Positions 8,813-17,931 are shown, counted from the stretch's first letter. The stretch is DNA of 45,263 bases from Thermoanaerobaculia bacterium (GCA_017998715.1 JAGOCP010000003.1:1-45263); one strand, 5' to 3'. The notes: generated by a model from the letters alone, not told the origin. Program-made: numbers and translations.

Positions 8813-11800
8813 CCCGAGCCCGGATCTCGACCGGTTAGAGGAGCACTTCCATCGCCTCGCCGCGCTCGCTCCCGGCGAGCGCGAGTCGGCGTTGCGGGCG
8901 CTCGAGCTGGGCGAAAACGCCGCATTCGCGGCGGCGATGCGGGATCTTCTCGCGGCGGCGGACACGCCGTCCTCGCCGCTCGATCGACCGGCGATCTCGG
9001 GAGGCGAGCTGACGTTGGCGGACGATCTGCGCGGAGTCTTCTTCGAGGTGGAAGCGCCGCGGGAAGTCGCGCCGCCGGCCGGAGAAGCGGAGGGCGCTGC
9101 ACAGGATCGGCTTCCGCGGGTTCCCGGCTTCGCGATCCAGCGGCGGATCGGCCGCGGCGGCAGCGCTACGGTCTACCTCGCCGAGCAGCTGCGGCCCGAG
9201 TTCAGCCGGCTGGTGGCCCTCAAGATCGTCGACCGCGTCATCGACGCGACCTCGCTGCGAAGGGTCGAAGACGAGCGGCGAATCCTCGCCCGGCTCGAGC
9301 ATCCCGGCATCGCGCGTCTCTACGATGCCGGCGTGACACCCGCCGGGCAGCCCTACCTCGCGATGGAGCGCGTGGACGGGCTGTCGATCTTCGACCACTG
9401 CTCGGTGCGAAACCTCTCCGTGAAAGAGCGGGTAGAGCTCTTCCTCGGTGTTCTCGAGGCCGTCGAGTTCGCCCACCGGGCGGGGGTCGTGCACCGGGAT
9501 CTCAAGCCCGGCAACATCCTCGTCACCGAGAGCGGAGCCGTGAAGTTGCTCGACTTCGGTATCGCCAAGCTCGTCGCGGGCCCCGGCGAGGAGGCGGAGA
9601 CCCTCACCCAGGGGCGGGCGATGACGCTGGCCTACGCCAGCCCCGAGCAGATCCTCGGTCAGCGCGTTTCGGTCGCCTCCGACGTCTACTCCCTCGGAGT
9701 CGTACTCTACGAGCTGCTCGCCGAGACTCTGCCTTACAGGATCGACGGGGTGCGCTTCGAAACCTACGAGGACGCCGTCCGGGCGCAGGATCCCGAGCCC
9801 CCATCGGCCGCAATCACCCGCACGGCGGAGACTTCGACCGGGGAGCGCCCGAGCCAGGAGCTCGCACGGCGCCGCCGCGCGCTGAAGGGCGACCTCGACG
9901 CGGTGGTGCTGCAGGCACTGCGCAAGGAACCGGCGGCCCGCTACGGCTCGGCCGACGACTTCGCCCGCGATCTCCGCCAGGTGCTCGGAGGACGCCCGGT
10001 CGCGGCCCGCGGCGCGAACCGGCGCTACCGCGCCGCCCGCCTTGTACGCCGCAATTGGAAGCGAATCGCGGTCGGCGCGGCGCTGGTGGCGGCCGCCGGC
10101 CTGGGTGCACTGCCCGAGCTGCGCCAGCGACTTCTGCTGCCTCTGCTCACCCCTGCCGTTGCAGACGAGCTCTCGAGCCACAGCGCGGTACGCGCCGGCA
10201 GCCCAGAGGCGAGAGCCGCCATGAAAGCCGGAGCGGAGGCGCTTCGTCGGTTCGATGCCGGGGCGGCCCGGGCGCAGTTCGTGCTCGCCACGAAGCTCTT
10301 CACCGGAGCGGCCGAGCAAGCGCTCGCCTGGGACGGCCTCTCTCGCGCCGAGACGCTCTGCGGAGAGATGGGCCCGGCCGGCGAGGCGGCGACGCGGGCG
10401 GCGGCGATTCCTGTCCCGGAAGGTGGGCTGCCGGCGGACGAAGCGGCACGAATCGCCGCCCGCGCCCTCTCTGCCGGGCGGGATTGGCCGCGCGCGATCG
10501 CGGCGCTCGACCGGCTCTTCGGGCGCGCCGCTTCGAGGACCGACATCGGCCTCGACCTGGTCGCCGCCCTCCTCGCTTCCGGCCAGACCGAGGCCGCGAA
10601 CGCCACGTTAGGAAGACTCGCCCAGCTTCCGGCGCTCGCAGAAGGGGCGAATCGCGACCCGCGCTTCGATCTCGCGGAATCGGCGGTGGCATACCGCCTG
10701 GGCGACCATCAGCGAGCGGCCGCCGCGGCCACGCGGGCGATCGACTGGGCGAACCGGCACGCGCGGCCGACGATCCGTCTGCGAGCGGAGCGCCTGCATG
10801 CCGAGGCGGTCGGACGGCTCGATCTGCAGGCGGAGGCGCACGGGGACTTAACGGCTATCGCCGCGGAAATGGTGCGCGAAGGCATGCACAACGAAGCCGC
10901 GCTGACGCATCTCGCCCTCGCCAGACTCTTTTCGCGCACGGGAGAGAACGCTCGTGCGCAAGCCGGTTTCGAGCAGGCCCTGCTCGCGCTTCGCGCTGCC
11001 GGCGATGCCGCCGGCGAAGCGCGCGCCCTCGTCGGTCTCGCCTTCGAGGCCTCCAAGGGGGGAGATCTCCAGCACGGTCTCGGCATCATCCGGGAGGCCG
11101 TGGAATTGGCGCGCGCGATCGGCGACCGGTGGTGCGAAGGCGAGGCTTTGGTCATCGAGCTCGTCCTCGCCAACTGGTCCGACGATGCCGAGGCGGTGCG
11201 GGAGCTGACCGCGCCGACTCTCGCTGCGCTTCGCGAGTCGGCCAATCGCCAGACCCTTTTCGCGACGCTCAACAATCTCGCGATTGCCGAGATCGAACGT
11301 CTGGAGCTCGACGCCGCAGAGAGCTATCTCGGCGAGGCCGCCCTTCTCGCCCACCGGGTCGGCAACCGACTGGCGGACGCCGGTATGGATCGCGCTTACG
11401 CCTTTCTCGAGGAGTCGCGCGGCAACCTCGATCTCGCTCGCCAGCGCTACGAGTCGGCTCTCCAGAAAGCGCGGCGGGCGGAGATTCCGGTTTCCATCGC
11501 CACCTATCTGGCCGACCTCGCAGGGCTCGAGGTCGCAGCCGATCGCCCCGAAGCCGCCGCGGTGCGCGCCGCGGAGGCGATCGCGGCACATCGCGCCGTG
11601 GGTCGGCTGCGTGACGCAGCCGAGCTCGAGGGGATCCTGGCTTGGGTCGAGGCGCGGCGCGGAAACGCCGCCGCGGCGCGCGCGGGTCTGGCCGCGGCGC
11701 GTCTGGCCGCTGGTGAGCCGCCTGCGGATCCGACACTCGCGTCGCTGATCCTCGAGGCCCGAATCGAGGAGGCGCTGGGGGAGTGGCCCCGCGCCGTGGC

Positions 11801-12011
11801 GCTGCGGCGGCGCACGTTGCAGATGGCCGAAGCGCAGGCCACCGCCGGACCCTGGATCGCGGAGCGCTACGCCCTGATCGTCGCCCTTCGTCGGGCTGGG
11901 CGAGGGGACGAGGCGCGCGGTCTCGCGACCGACCTCCTCGTCGAGTCCGAAAGGCGGGGCGCCCGGGGTGTGGCACGTGGCCTCCGCGAGCTCCTCGCCT
12001 CTCCGAGCTGA
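8805..12011 (+). CDS. Ser/Thr protein kinase with TPR ectodomain
   Basis: A 1068-residue membrane kinase. After a 100-residue N-terminal region with no recognised domain comes an intact kinase domain: glycine loop IGRGGSATV (115-123), VALK lysine 140, HRDLKPGN (His230, Asp232, Asn237), DFG (250-252) and SPEQ at 279. A single transmembrane helix lies at about 420-436. The remaining 600 residues are helical repeats of TPR type (for example ARAQAGFEQALLALRAAG), predicted outside the cytoplasm. The start is TTG 8805, overlapping the sigma gene by 8 bases; no nearer alternative has a ribosome binding site. The natural partner is the upstream sigma factor; the ligand is unknown. Confidence 0.9.
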   Translation: MNDPSPDLDRLEEHFHRLAALAPGERESALRALELGENAAFAAAMRDLLAAADTPSSPLDRPAISGGELTLADDLRGVFFEVEAPREVAPPAGEAEGAAQDRLPRVPGFAIQRRIGRGGSATVYLAEQLRPEFSRLVALKIVDRVIDATSLRRVEDERRILARLEHPGIARLYDAGVTPAGQPYLAMERVDGLSIFDHCSVRNLSVKERVELFLGVLEAVEFAHRAGVVHRDLKPGNILVTESGAVKLLDFGIAKLVAGPGEEAETLTQGRAMTLAYASPEQILGQRVSVASDVYSLGVVLYELLAETLPYRIDGVRFETYEDAVRAQDPEPPSAAITRTAETSTGERPSQELARRRRALKGDLDAVVLQALRKEPAARYGSADDFARDLRQVLGGRPVAARGANRRYRAARLVRRNWKRIAVGAALVAAAGLGALPELRQRLLLPLLTPAVADELSSHSAVRAGSPEARAAMKAGAEALRRFDAGAARAQFVLATKLFTGAAEQALAWDGLSRAETLCGEMGPAGEAATRAAAIPVPEGGLPADEAARIAARALSAGRDWPRAIAALDRLFGRAASRTDIGLDLVAALLASGQTEAANATLGRLAQLPALAEGANRDPRFDLAESAVAYRLGDHQRAAAAATRAIDWANRHARPTIRLRAERLHAEAVGRLDLQAEAHGDLTAIAAEMVREGMHNEAALTHLALARLFSRTGENARAQAGFEQALLALRAAGDAAGEARALVGLAFEASKGGDLQHGLGIIREAVELARAIGDRWCEGEALVIELVLANWSDDAEAVRELTAPTLAALRESANRQTLFATLNNLAIAEIERLELDAAESYLGEAALLAHRVGNRLADAGMDRAYAFLEESRGNLDLARQRYESALQKARRAEIPVSIATYLADLAGLEVAADRPEAAAVRAAEAIAAHRAVGRLRDAAELEGILAWVEARRGNAAAARAGLAAARLAAGEPPADPTLASLILEARIEEALGEWPRAVALRRRTLQMAEAQATAGPWIAERYALIVALRRAGRGDEARGLATDLLVESERRGARGVARGLRELLASPS

Positions 12012-12065
12012 ACGTTCCGCCGCCCCGCGGCCCCGTTTGCCCCGCCCTCTCGCCTATGAGGGAGT

Positions 12066-12080
12066 GATTCGTTCCGAATC
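12066..12080. promoter_or_regulatory. Short inverted repeat upstream of FG-GAP gene
   Basis: GATTCG (12066-12071), TTC, CGAATC (12075-12080), a perfect 6-bp inverted repeat 29 bases before the ATG. It could be an operator or a small 5' hairpin; nothing else supports either reading. Confidence 0.3.
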
Positions 12081-12108
12081 GCGCGGACCAGCGAAAGCGG
12101 GGGCGGAG

Positions 12109-13806
12109 ATGAAGAACCGGACGGCAGTAGCGCGGTGGCGATACGCAGTGGCGGCAGGGTGGGTCCTGGTGGGGTTGCTCGACCCGGCGACCTCGCGGGC
12201 CGATCTCTTCGGCCACCGCTCGCAGCGGCTGCAGGACAGTTTCGGCAGCACCCTCGCCGGCTTTGCCCTGCCGAACGACAATCTCGGGCAGGCTCTGGCG
12301 AGCGGCGATTTCGACGGCGACGGCCGCGACGATCTCGCGATCGCCGACTACGAGTCGCTGACCGGGGAAAAGGAGGGTTCCGTGCACCTGCTCTACGGAA
12401 TCCAGGGGCCGGTCAGCCCGAATACGCAGATCCGCGACTTCGATCCAGCGACCGGGGCGAGCGACCGCGAGATCGGCGACGGCTTCGGCGAGGCGCTCGC
12501 CGCGGGAGATTTCAACGGCGACGGCTTTGTCGACCTGGCGATCGGCATCCCATACGAAGATGCCGGTCTCGTGCCCGATGTCGGCGCCGTGCTGGTGCTC
12601 TACGGCTCACAGGAGGGTCTGGTCGTCGCCGGAGCGCCATCACCACAGCGATATCGCGTCGGCGCGGATGGTCTTCTCGGAACGCCGCATGCCGACGACC
12701 GTTGGGCGTCGGCCTTGGCGGCCGGGGACTTCGATCACGACGGCCGCGACGACTTGGCGGTCGGCTGCCCGCGCTGCGACGCTTTCACCTTTCAGCTGCC
12801 GGTCGACGCGGGAGGAGTCTGGATTCTCTACGGCTCGGCGACCGGCCTTTCGACCGTCGGCGAGGACCACTTCGACCAGGACTCGGTCGACGCTCTCGAC
12901 GGCGCGCCGATGCTCAACAGCTGCGAAGAGGGCGACCGCTTCGGACGCGCCCTCGCGGCGGGCGACTTCGATGGCGATCTGGCGGACGACCTCGCGGTCG
13001 GGGTGCCAGAGGAGGGTATCGGCGCGGCCGGCGCCGCGGGGGCAGTGCAGGTTCTCTATGGGCAAACGGGGGCGGGCCTGCGCGTCACCCGGAATCAGTT
13101 CTGGAACGAATCGAACGTCGCGACGACGGGAGCGGCAGAGGCCGGGGACGGTTTCGGCCTGAGGCTCGCCGCCGGCGACGTCACCGGCGAAGGGATAGCG
13201 GATCTCGCGATCGGCGCCCCGCGTGAGGACGTCGGCGCGCTCGAGGACGCTGGCGCGGTGACACTCCTCTGGGGACAGCTCGGCAACGGCCTCGACACTC
13301 CCGGCTCCGAGATCTACGACGAAAGCCAGCTTGCCAACGTCGGCTTCCCGGCGGCGTTCGAGAACTTCGGCTCGACGCTCGCGATCGGCGACTTCGTCGA
13401 GCAGAACGCACGCGGTGCGCTCGACCTGGTGATCGGAGCGGCTCAGGAAGAAGTACTCGATCCGGTGACGCTGTTGACGGTGCCGTTGGCAGGCGCTTTC
13501 GTCGTCGTACCCGGCGGGTTCGGCCTGGACCCGAACTCGGCCCAGTTCTGGATGCAGGGGACGCGCTCCATCGCCGGCGGCGCCGATCTTGCTGCCGGGA
13601 ACGCCTTCGCCTACGCGCTCGCCGCCGGAGATTTCGACGGCGACGGACATCACGACCTCGCGGTCGGGGCGCCGTTCGTCGACGGGACGACCTCGCCAGG
13701 CGTGCCGACGGCGAATGCCGGAGCGGTCTACCTGATCTTCGGTGCCCTGTTCGCCGACGGCTTCGGGAGCGGAGATCTGGCCGCCTGGTCGGTATCGGCG
13801 CCGTAG
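12109..13806 (+). CDS. Secreted FG-GAP repeat (beta-propeller) protein
   Basis: A 565-residue protein with an N-terminal signal peptide (basic start, then a hydrophobic run ending DPATSRA). It has seven FG-GAP/integrin-alpha type repeats, each with a form of FGxALAAGDFDGDGxxDLAIG, including calcium-loop-like DxDGDG motifs in repeats 1, 2, 3 and 7; repeats 5 and 6 have lost them. Seven repeats should close one beta-propeller. The last residues, DGFGSGDLAAWS, form a short C-terminal motif separate from the propeller. The start is ATG 12109; GGGCGGAG lies directly before it with poor spacing. Function unknown; probably extracellular or outer-surface binding. It stands alone between the kinase and the patatin gene. 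Confidence 0.82.
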   Translation: MKNRTAVARWRYAVAAGWVLVGLLDPATSRADLFGHRSQRLQDSFGSTLAGFALPNDNLGQALASGDFDGDGRDDLAIADYESLTGEKEGSVHLLYGIQGPVSPNTQIRDFDPATGASDREIGDGFGEALAAGDFNGDGFVDLAIGIPYEDAGLVPDVGAVLVLYGSQEGLVVAGAPSPQRYRVGADGLLGTPHADDRWASALAAGDFDHDGRDDLAVGCPRCDAFTFQLPVDAGGVWILYGSATGLSTVGEDHFDQDSVDALDGAPMLNSCEEGDRFGRALAAGDFDGDLADDLAVGVPEEGIGAAGAAGAVQVLYGQTGAGLRVTRNQFWNESNVATTGAAEAGDGFGLRLAAGDVTGEGIADLAIGAPREDVGALEDAGAVTLLWGQLGNGLDTPGSEIYDESQLANVGFPAAFENFGSTLAIGDFVEQNARGALDLVIGAAQEEVLDPVTLLTVPLAGAFVVVPGGFGLDPNSAQFWMQGTRSIAGGADLAAGNAFAYALAAGDFDGDGHHDLAVGAPFVDGTTSPGVPTANAGAVYLIFGALFADGFGSGDLAAWSVSAP

Positions 13807-13828
13807 ATTCCTCCCCCGCGCCGGGGTG

Positions 13829-13856
13829 GTGTGCGCCGGCCGTCGTGGGCGCACAC
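13829..13856. terminator. Hairpin after FG-GAP gene
   Basis: GTGTGCGCC (13829-13837) pairs with GGCGCACAC (13848-13856), 9 bp perfect, 10-base loop, starting 23 bases after the stop. There is no T-run, so termination is plausible but not certain. Confidence 0.4.
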
Positions 13857-13880
13857 TGGCGACGAGGGGGGCTGCGGCCT

Positions 13881-14648
13881 ATGCGCTACAGACTCGGCAT
13901 CGTGCTCTCGGGCGGCGGTAGCCGGGGGCTCGCCCATGCGGGTGTGCTGCGCGCCTTGGCCGAGAACGGCATCGAGCCCGACTGCATCGCCGGTACCAGC
14001 GCCGGCGCGCTGGTGGGAGCGCTCCATGCCGCAGGCCGCGACTGCACGGAGATCCTGCAGTTCTTCGACGACGCCAATCCCTTCCGCCTGTCGCGCCTGG
14101 CGCTCGGCAAGCCCGGCTTCATCGACTCGGAGAAGATCGTCGGCTCGTTCGCACGCTGGTTTCCGGAGGACTCGTTCGCCGCGCTCTCGCGCCCGCTGTT
14201 CGTCACCGGTACCGACCTGGTCTCGGGCCGGTTGCAGGTGTGGAGCTCCGGGCCACTGGTCCGGCCGCTCCTCGCCTCGTCGGCGGTGCCGTTCGTGATC
14301 TCGCCGACGCGGGTCGAGGGCCGCCTCTACATCGACGGCGGTATCGTCAACAACTTTCCGGTCGAGCCCCTCTTCGGCCTTTGCGACGCCATCCTCGGCG
14401 TTCATGCCACACCGCTCTCGGCGCGGTCCGAGGGCGAGCTCTCCTCGACCTTCGCGGTCACCCAGCGGGCGCTCGAGATCGGCATGTTCCACGCCTCGCG
14501 GCGCAAGTTCCACCACGCCGACCTGGTGATCTCGCCCGCCGGGCTTGGCCGGTTCTCGACCTTCGACATCAAGCGGCATGCCGAGATCGTCGAAGTCGGG
14601 TACCGCGCGACGCTGGAGCAGCTCGACGCGGTGCGGGCGCTGCTCTAG
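13881..14648 (+). CDS. Patatin-like phospholipase (RssA/YjjU-like)
   Basis: A 255-residue patatin-fold acyl hydrolase. It shows the oxyanion loop GGGSRG (11-16), the nucleophile elbow GTSAG with Ser40, and the catalytic Asp152 in DGGIVNNFP, so the Ser-Asp dyad is complete. It would hydrolyse acyl esters of phospholipids or similar lipids. There is no signal peptide, so it is likely cytoplasmic or membrane-associated. I chose ATG 13881, 10 bases after the G-rich GAGGGGG at 13864-13870, because homologs start close to the glycine loop; a frame-open extension to 13845 adds only basic residues. Confidence 0.88.
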   Translation: MRYRLGIVLSGGGSRGLAHAGVLRALAENGIEPDCIAGTSAGALVGALHAAGRDCTEILQFFDDANPFRLSRLALGKPGFIDSEKIVGSFARWFPEDSFAALSRPLFVTGTDLVSGRLQVWSSGPLVRPLLASSAVPFVISPTRVEGRLYIDGGIVNNFPVEPLFGLCDAILGVHATPLSARSEGELSSTFAVTQRALEIGMFHASRRKFHHADLVISPAGLGRFSTFDIKRHAEIVEVGYRATLEQLDAVRALL

Positions 14649-14700
14649 CCCGAAACGGCTGCGGGCACCGTCGCCGGTGGCAGGTGCCGTGTACTCCTTC

Positions 14701-14720
14701 GGCCACCCCTTCGGGTGGTC
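14701..14720. terminator. Tetraloop hairpin between patatin and CBS genes
   Basis: GGCCACCC, CTTC loop, GGGTGGTC: 8 bp including one G-U pair. It lies 53 bases after the patatin stop and 76 before the CBS start. There is no T-run; it may terminate or protect the patatin transcript. Confidence 0.4.
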
Positions 14721-14795
14721 CCGAGGCGGGGGGGCAGGAGCACACTGAATGTCCGCGCCGGTCGCCCGATCTTCCGCCGAAGGAGGAGCCTGGAG

Positions 14796-15284
14796 ATGAA
14801 AGTCCGAGACTTGATGCGCAGCATTCCCCGCCACACCACCATGGGAGAGTCCCTGGCCAGCGCCGGCCGCACGATGGCCGAAGCCGGCGTCGGCGTTCTG
14901 CCGGTGGTCGACGCCGACCACCGGGTCGTCGGCGTGCTCACCGACCGCGACGTCTGCTGCGCAGTGGCGCGTGCCAACCGGCGTCCGAGCGAGCTGCGGG
15001 TCGAAGAGGTGGCGAGTGCGCCGCCGTGGGTCTGCGAAGCCGGCGACGAGCTGTCGGCGGCGCTCGCGACGATGCGCACCTACGCCGTGCGGCGCCTGCC
15101 GGTGGTGGATCCCCTGGATCGCCTCGAAGGGCTGCTGTCGCTCGACGAGGTGATTCTCGCCTCGCACCTGCTCGCCGGCGACCGCGCCGGGGCGCCGGTG
15201 CACGCCGAGGTGATCGAGACGATGCAGGCGATCCTGCGCCCGGCGGCGGCTCTCGTCGAAGTTCCCGTCGGCGCGGCCGGCTGA
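14796..15284 (+). CDS. Twin CBS-domain protein
   Basis: A 162-residue protein made of two CBS motifs: residues 1-60 (MKVRDLMRSIP, then GVGVLPVVDADHRVVGVLTDRD) and about 70-125 (EEVASAPPWVCEAGDELSAAL, then VRRLPVVDPLDRLEGLLSLDEV). A pair of CBS motifs usually binds adenosine nucleotides and serves as an energy or ion sensor. No catalytic domain is attached, so it would act through a partner or alone. The start is clear: AGGAGG at 14781-14786 lies 9 bases before the ATG. The genes on both sides give no strong clue to its partner. Confidence 0.85.
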   Translation: MKVRDLMRSIPRHTTMGESLASAGRTMAEAGVGVLPVVDADHRVVGVLTDRDVCCAVARANRRPSELRVEEVASAPPWVCEAGDELSAALATMRTYAVRRLPVVDPLDRLEGLLSLDEVILASHLLAGDRAGAPVHAEVIETMQAILRPAAALVEVPVGAAG

Positions 15285-15345
15285 CCGGGTGGCCGCCGCC
15301 CTGGCACCCTCCGGCGCGGCGCGCCCGCGTTCGACCCGCCTCGCG

Positions 15346-15351
15346 TAGGAT
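15346..15351 (+). promoter_or_regulatory. TAGGAT -10-like element before DUF2721 gene
   Basis: TAGGAT sits 7 bases before the ATG at 15359, and there is no ribosome binding site. This spacing fits a leaderless transcript. No -35 match is seen. Confidence 0.4.
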
Positions 15352-15358
15352 CGCCGGC

Positions 15359-15904
15359 ATGGATCTTCCGATTCCGGCGACCGGGCCGTTGCTCGCGGCG
15401 ATGGTGACTCCGGCGGTCCTGATCTCGGCCGCCGGTACTCTGGTGTTCTCGACCACTTCGCGCCTGGCGCGGATCGTCGACCGGGCGCGGGTGCTCGGAC
15501 GCGAGCTCGAAGAGCTCGATCAGTCGCCCGAGGCGCCCTTTGCCGAGGAGAAGCGGCGCGAGATCGAGCTCCAGTTCGCCGTCCGCGCCCAGCGCAGCCG
15601 GCTGGTGCAGCGCGCCGTGACCGGTTTCTACGTCGCTCTGGGGCTTTTCGTCGCGACCACCGTCCTGATCGGTCTGGGCTCGTTTCTGGCGATCGAGCCG
15701 CTCCTGCCGTCGGCGTTCGCCATCGTCGGCACGCTGGTGCTGTTCTACGGCTGCATCGAGCTCATCCGCGAGACGCGGCTGGCGCTCAAGGCGGTCGACG
15801 GCGAGATGGAGTTCGTCCTCCACCTGCGCCGTCTGCGGCGCGAGCGGCAACTCCCAGGCGCGGCGCCTGCGGCAGCGCTGCCGACCTCCCGCCGCGAGGC
15901 CTGA
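15359..15904 (+). CDS. DUF2721 family membrane protein
   Basis: A 181-residue protein. The N-terminal MVTPAVLISAAGTLVFSTTSRLARIVDRAR is the signature of DUF2721. It has one hydrophobic segment there, a charged middle (residues about 45-80, coiled-coil-like) and two more membrane helices at about 90-140 (FYVALGLFVATTVLIGLG and AFAIVGTLVLFYGCIEL). The function of the family is unknown. The start is ATG 15359; a TAGGAT hexamer just upstream may be the promoter of a leaderless mRNA. It converges on argS with only 6 bases between stops, so the two transcripts must overlap. Confidence 0.82.
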   Translation: MDLPIPATGPLLAAMVTPAVLISAAGTLVFSTTSRLARIVDRARVLGRELEELDQSPEAPFAEEKRREIELQFAVRAQRSRLVQRAVTGFYVALGLFVATTVLIGLGSFLAIEPLLPSAFAIVGTLVLFYGCIELIRETRLALKAVDGEMEFVLHLRRLRRERQLPGAAPAAALPTSRREA

Positions 15905-15910
15905 GCTCGC

Positions 15911-17851
15911 CTACATCTTCTCGGGCTCGGGGATCCCCAGCAGCTCGCAGAGCGCGCCGGCCGCCTTGGCGAAGTTGCGGAAGGCGCCGCGGCGCAGCAT
16001 GCGCAGCGCGGCGTCTTCCTCGTGCAGCACCGGATGGTGGTGGTAGGCGGTGTTGAAGCGCTGAGCGAGCTCGAGCGCCTGGCGTGCGATGAGCGAGAGC
16101 TCGAGCGACGAAGTCGCGCGCTCGACGGTCTCCTCGACCAGCGCGGCGGCGTGCACCAGATCCCAGAGGTCGTCGCTCCACAGCTCGGCGGGGAGCGCGG
16201 CCACCGCCTCCGGAGTCACCGCGTCGCTGGCTCCGCCGGCTCCAAGTACCGCGAGCTTGCGTTCGATATTGCGCGCCCGCACCAGTGAGTACTGAAGATA
16301 GGGGCCCGACTCGCCCTCGAAGTTGAGCGCTTCGTCGAGGTCGAAGGCGATCACCCGCGTGGTGCCGGTCTTCACCATGAAGAAGCGCACCGCGGCGACG
16401 GCGATCTCCTTCGCCAGGCGGTGGAGCTCCTCGTGACCGAGCTCGCGGTTGCGGCTGGCGATCTCCTCGCGCGCCTTCTCCTCCAGCCGGTCCAGGAGGT
16501 CGTCGGCCTTGACGCCGATCCCCTTGCGGCCGGACATCTCCATCGCGCGACCTTCGTCGCCCTCCGCAGCGAGGTAGCCCAGCGCCTTGGCCGTCGCCGG
16601 CGACAACGTGACCATCTCGTAGGCGAAGTGCACGGAGCGCGCCGCGGCGTCGTGATGCCCGAGGGCCGAGAGGCCGGCGCGGACGATCTTCTGCAGGTAG
16701 CTCTGGCGGGCGTCGATGACGTTGATCACGTTGGCGCCGCGACCGAAGGCCGGATGATCCTCGGCCCCCTCGCGGGCGGTGACCCAGAGACCGGCCTCGC
16801 GCCAGTAGCGGTAGGCGAAGTCCTTGCCCAGCAGGCCGAACTTCCACAGTTGGTAGGCGATGTCCTTGCCGACGTAGGTCACGGTGCCGTCCGAGCGCAC
16901 GATGACCTTGTCCGGATCCTCGAGGCCGGCGAACTCGGGGGTGCCTTCGAGCGGCATCACCCAACAACCGGCGTTCTTGCCTTCGGCTTCGAGCACGACG
17001 GCGCCGGTCGCCTTGAGGAGCTCGAAGGCGACGCTGAAGAAGTCGAGCCCGAGGATGTCGCTCTCGTGGGTGAGCAGGTCATAGCCGATTCCCAGCCGTC
17101 CCATCGTCGCGAGATGCCGGCCGACGATCCGGCGGGCCACCAGACGTCCCATCTCGGCGCGCTCACCGACGCCCGACTCGAGCCCGTGCAGCGTCTCGCG
17201 GCGGAGCTTCTGGCGCTCGGGGTCTTCCTCGTACCACTTGCCGACCTTGGCGTAGACGTCCCAGCAGCGATAGTCGAACGGCTCGCGGATGGCTGCGACC
17301 TCGGCGACCGACAGATGCTCGAGGTCGACGAACCCGACCACCACATCGGCCACCTGGACGCCGGTGTCGTCGATGTAGTTCTGGACTTCCACCGGGACTC
17401 CCTGGGCGCGCAGGCCGCGCACCAGCAGGTCGCCGAGCACGGCGTTGCGGAGGTGGCCGATGTGGGCGGCCTTGTTCGGGTTGATGTTGGTGTGCTCGAC
17501 GATGACCTTGTCCGCAGGCGGCTCGCCTGGAACCGGTGGCTGGAAGACCGGCCCGGCGAGCAACCCGGCGGCGAACGCCGAGCGGTCGAAGAAGAGGTTC
17601 AGGTAGCCGGCCCCCTCCACCCGGAGCTCGCGCACTCCCGCTGGCAGGCGCCACTCGGCCGCGAGCGCCTCGGCGATCTCGCGAGGCTTTCTTTTCAATG
17701 ACTTGGCAAGGTGAAGCGGAGTCGGAAAGGCGAGGTCGCCCAAGGCCCGCCGGGGGGGGATCTCGGCGACGGGGTCGTGATCGAGCCCGAACTGGCGGGC
17801 GATTTCGGCCTTGAGGGAGACGGCGAGTTGACGTTTGATGGCCCGGAACAT
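15911..17851 (-). CDS. argS: Arginyl-tRNA synthetase
   Basis: A 646-residue class I synthetase that charges tRNA-Arg. The N-terminal Add-1-like domain contains ARRALGDLAF-type residues (PRRALGDLAFPTPLHLAKSL), the HIGH motif is intact (residues 130-133 after NINPNKAA), and the second catalytic signature is MSGRKG instead of KMSKS, as in many ArgRS proteins. The C-terminal DALR-type anticodon-binding domain ends in FRNFAKAAGALCELLGIPEPEKM. The start ATG at 17851 has no ribosome binding site but a TAGACT hexamer 8 bases upstream. It is a single gene, divergent from the macro-domain gene and convergent with the DUF2721 gene. Confidence 0.96.
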   Translation of the reverse strand: MFRAIKRQLAVSLKAEIARQFGLDHDPVAEIPPRRALGDLAFPTPLHLAKSLKRKPREIAEALAAEWRLPAGVRELRVEGAGYLNLFFDRSAFAAGLLAGPVFQPPVPGEPPADKVIVEHTNINPNKAAHIGHLRNAVLGDLLVRGLRAQGVPVEVQNYIDDTGVQVADVVVGFVDLEHLSVAEVAAIREPFDYRCWDVYAKVGKWYEEDPERQKLRRETLHGLESGVGERAEMGRLVARRIVGRHLATMGRLGIGYDLLTHESDILGLDFFSVAFELLKATGAVVLEAEGKNAGCWVMPLEGTPEFAGLEDPDKVIVRSDGTVTYVGKDIAYQLWKFGLLGKDFAYRYWREAGLWVTAREGAEDHPAFGRGANVINVIDARQSYLQKIVRAGLSALGHHDAAARSVHFAYEMVTLSPATAKALGYLAAEGDEGRAMEMSGRKGIGVKADDLLDRLEEKAREEIASRNRELGHEELHRLAKEIAVAAVRFFMVKTGTTRVIAFDLDEALNFEGESGPYLQYSLVRARNIERKLAVLGAGGASDAVTPEAVAALPAELWSDDLWDLVHAAALVEETVERATSSLELSLIARQALELAQRFNTAYHHHPVLHEEDAALRMLRRGAFRNFAKAAGALCELLGIPEPEKM

Positions 17852-17859
17852 GGGAAGCC

Positions 17860-17865
17860 AGTCTA
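17860..17865 (-). promoter_or_regulatory. TAGACT -10-like element before argS
   Basis: On the minus strand TAGACT lies 8 bases before the argS ATG, with no ribosome binding site between. It is consistent with leaderless transcription. Confidence 0.4.
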
Positions 17866-17909
17866 CTGGACTGGCTCGCCCCGTGGCCGCCCGGCTCCGC
17901 TGGCTCGGG

Positions 17910-17931
17910 CTCCCCGGGGGCCCCCCGGGAG
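17910..17931. repeat. 22-bp GC palindrome between argS and macro-domain gene
   Basis: A 22-base inverted repeat of only G and C apart from one T-A pair, with a single mismatched pair (17915/17926). It sits about 60 bases upstream of argS on one side and 107 upstream of the macro gene on the other. It may be a shared operator or simply a stable hairpin. Confidence 0.35.
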
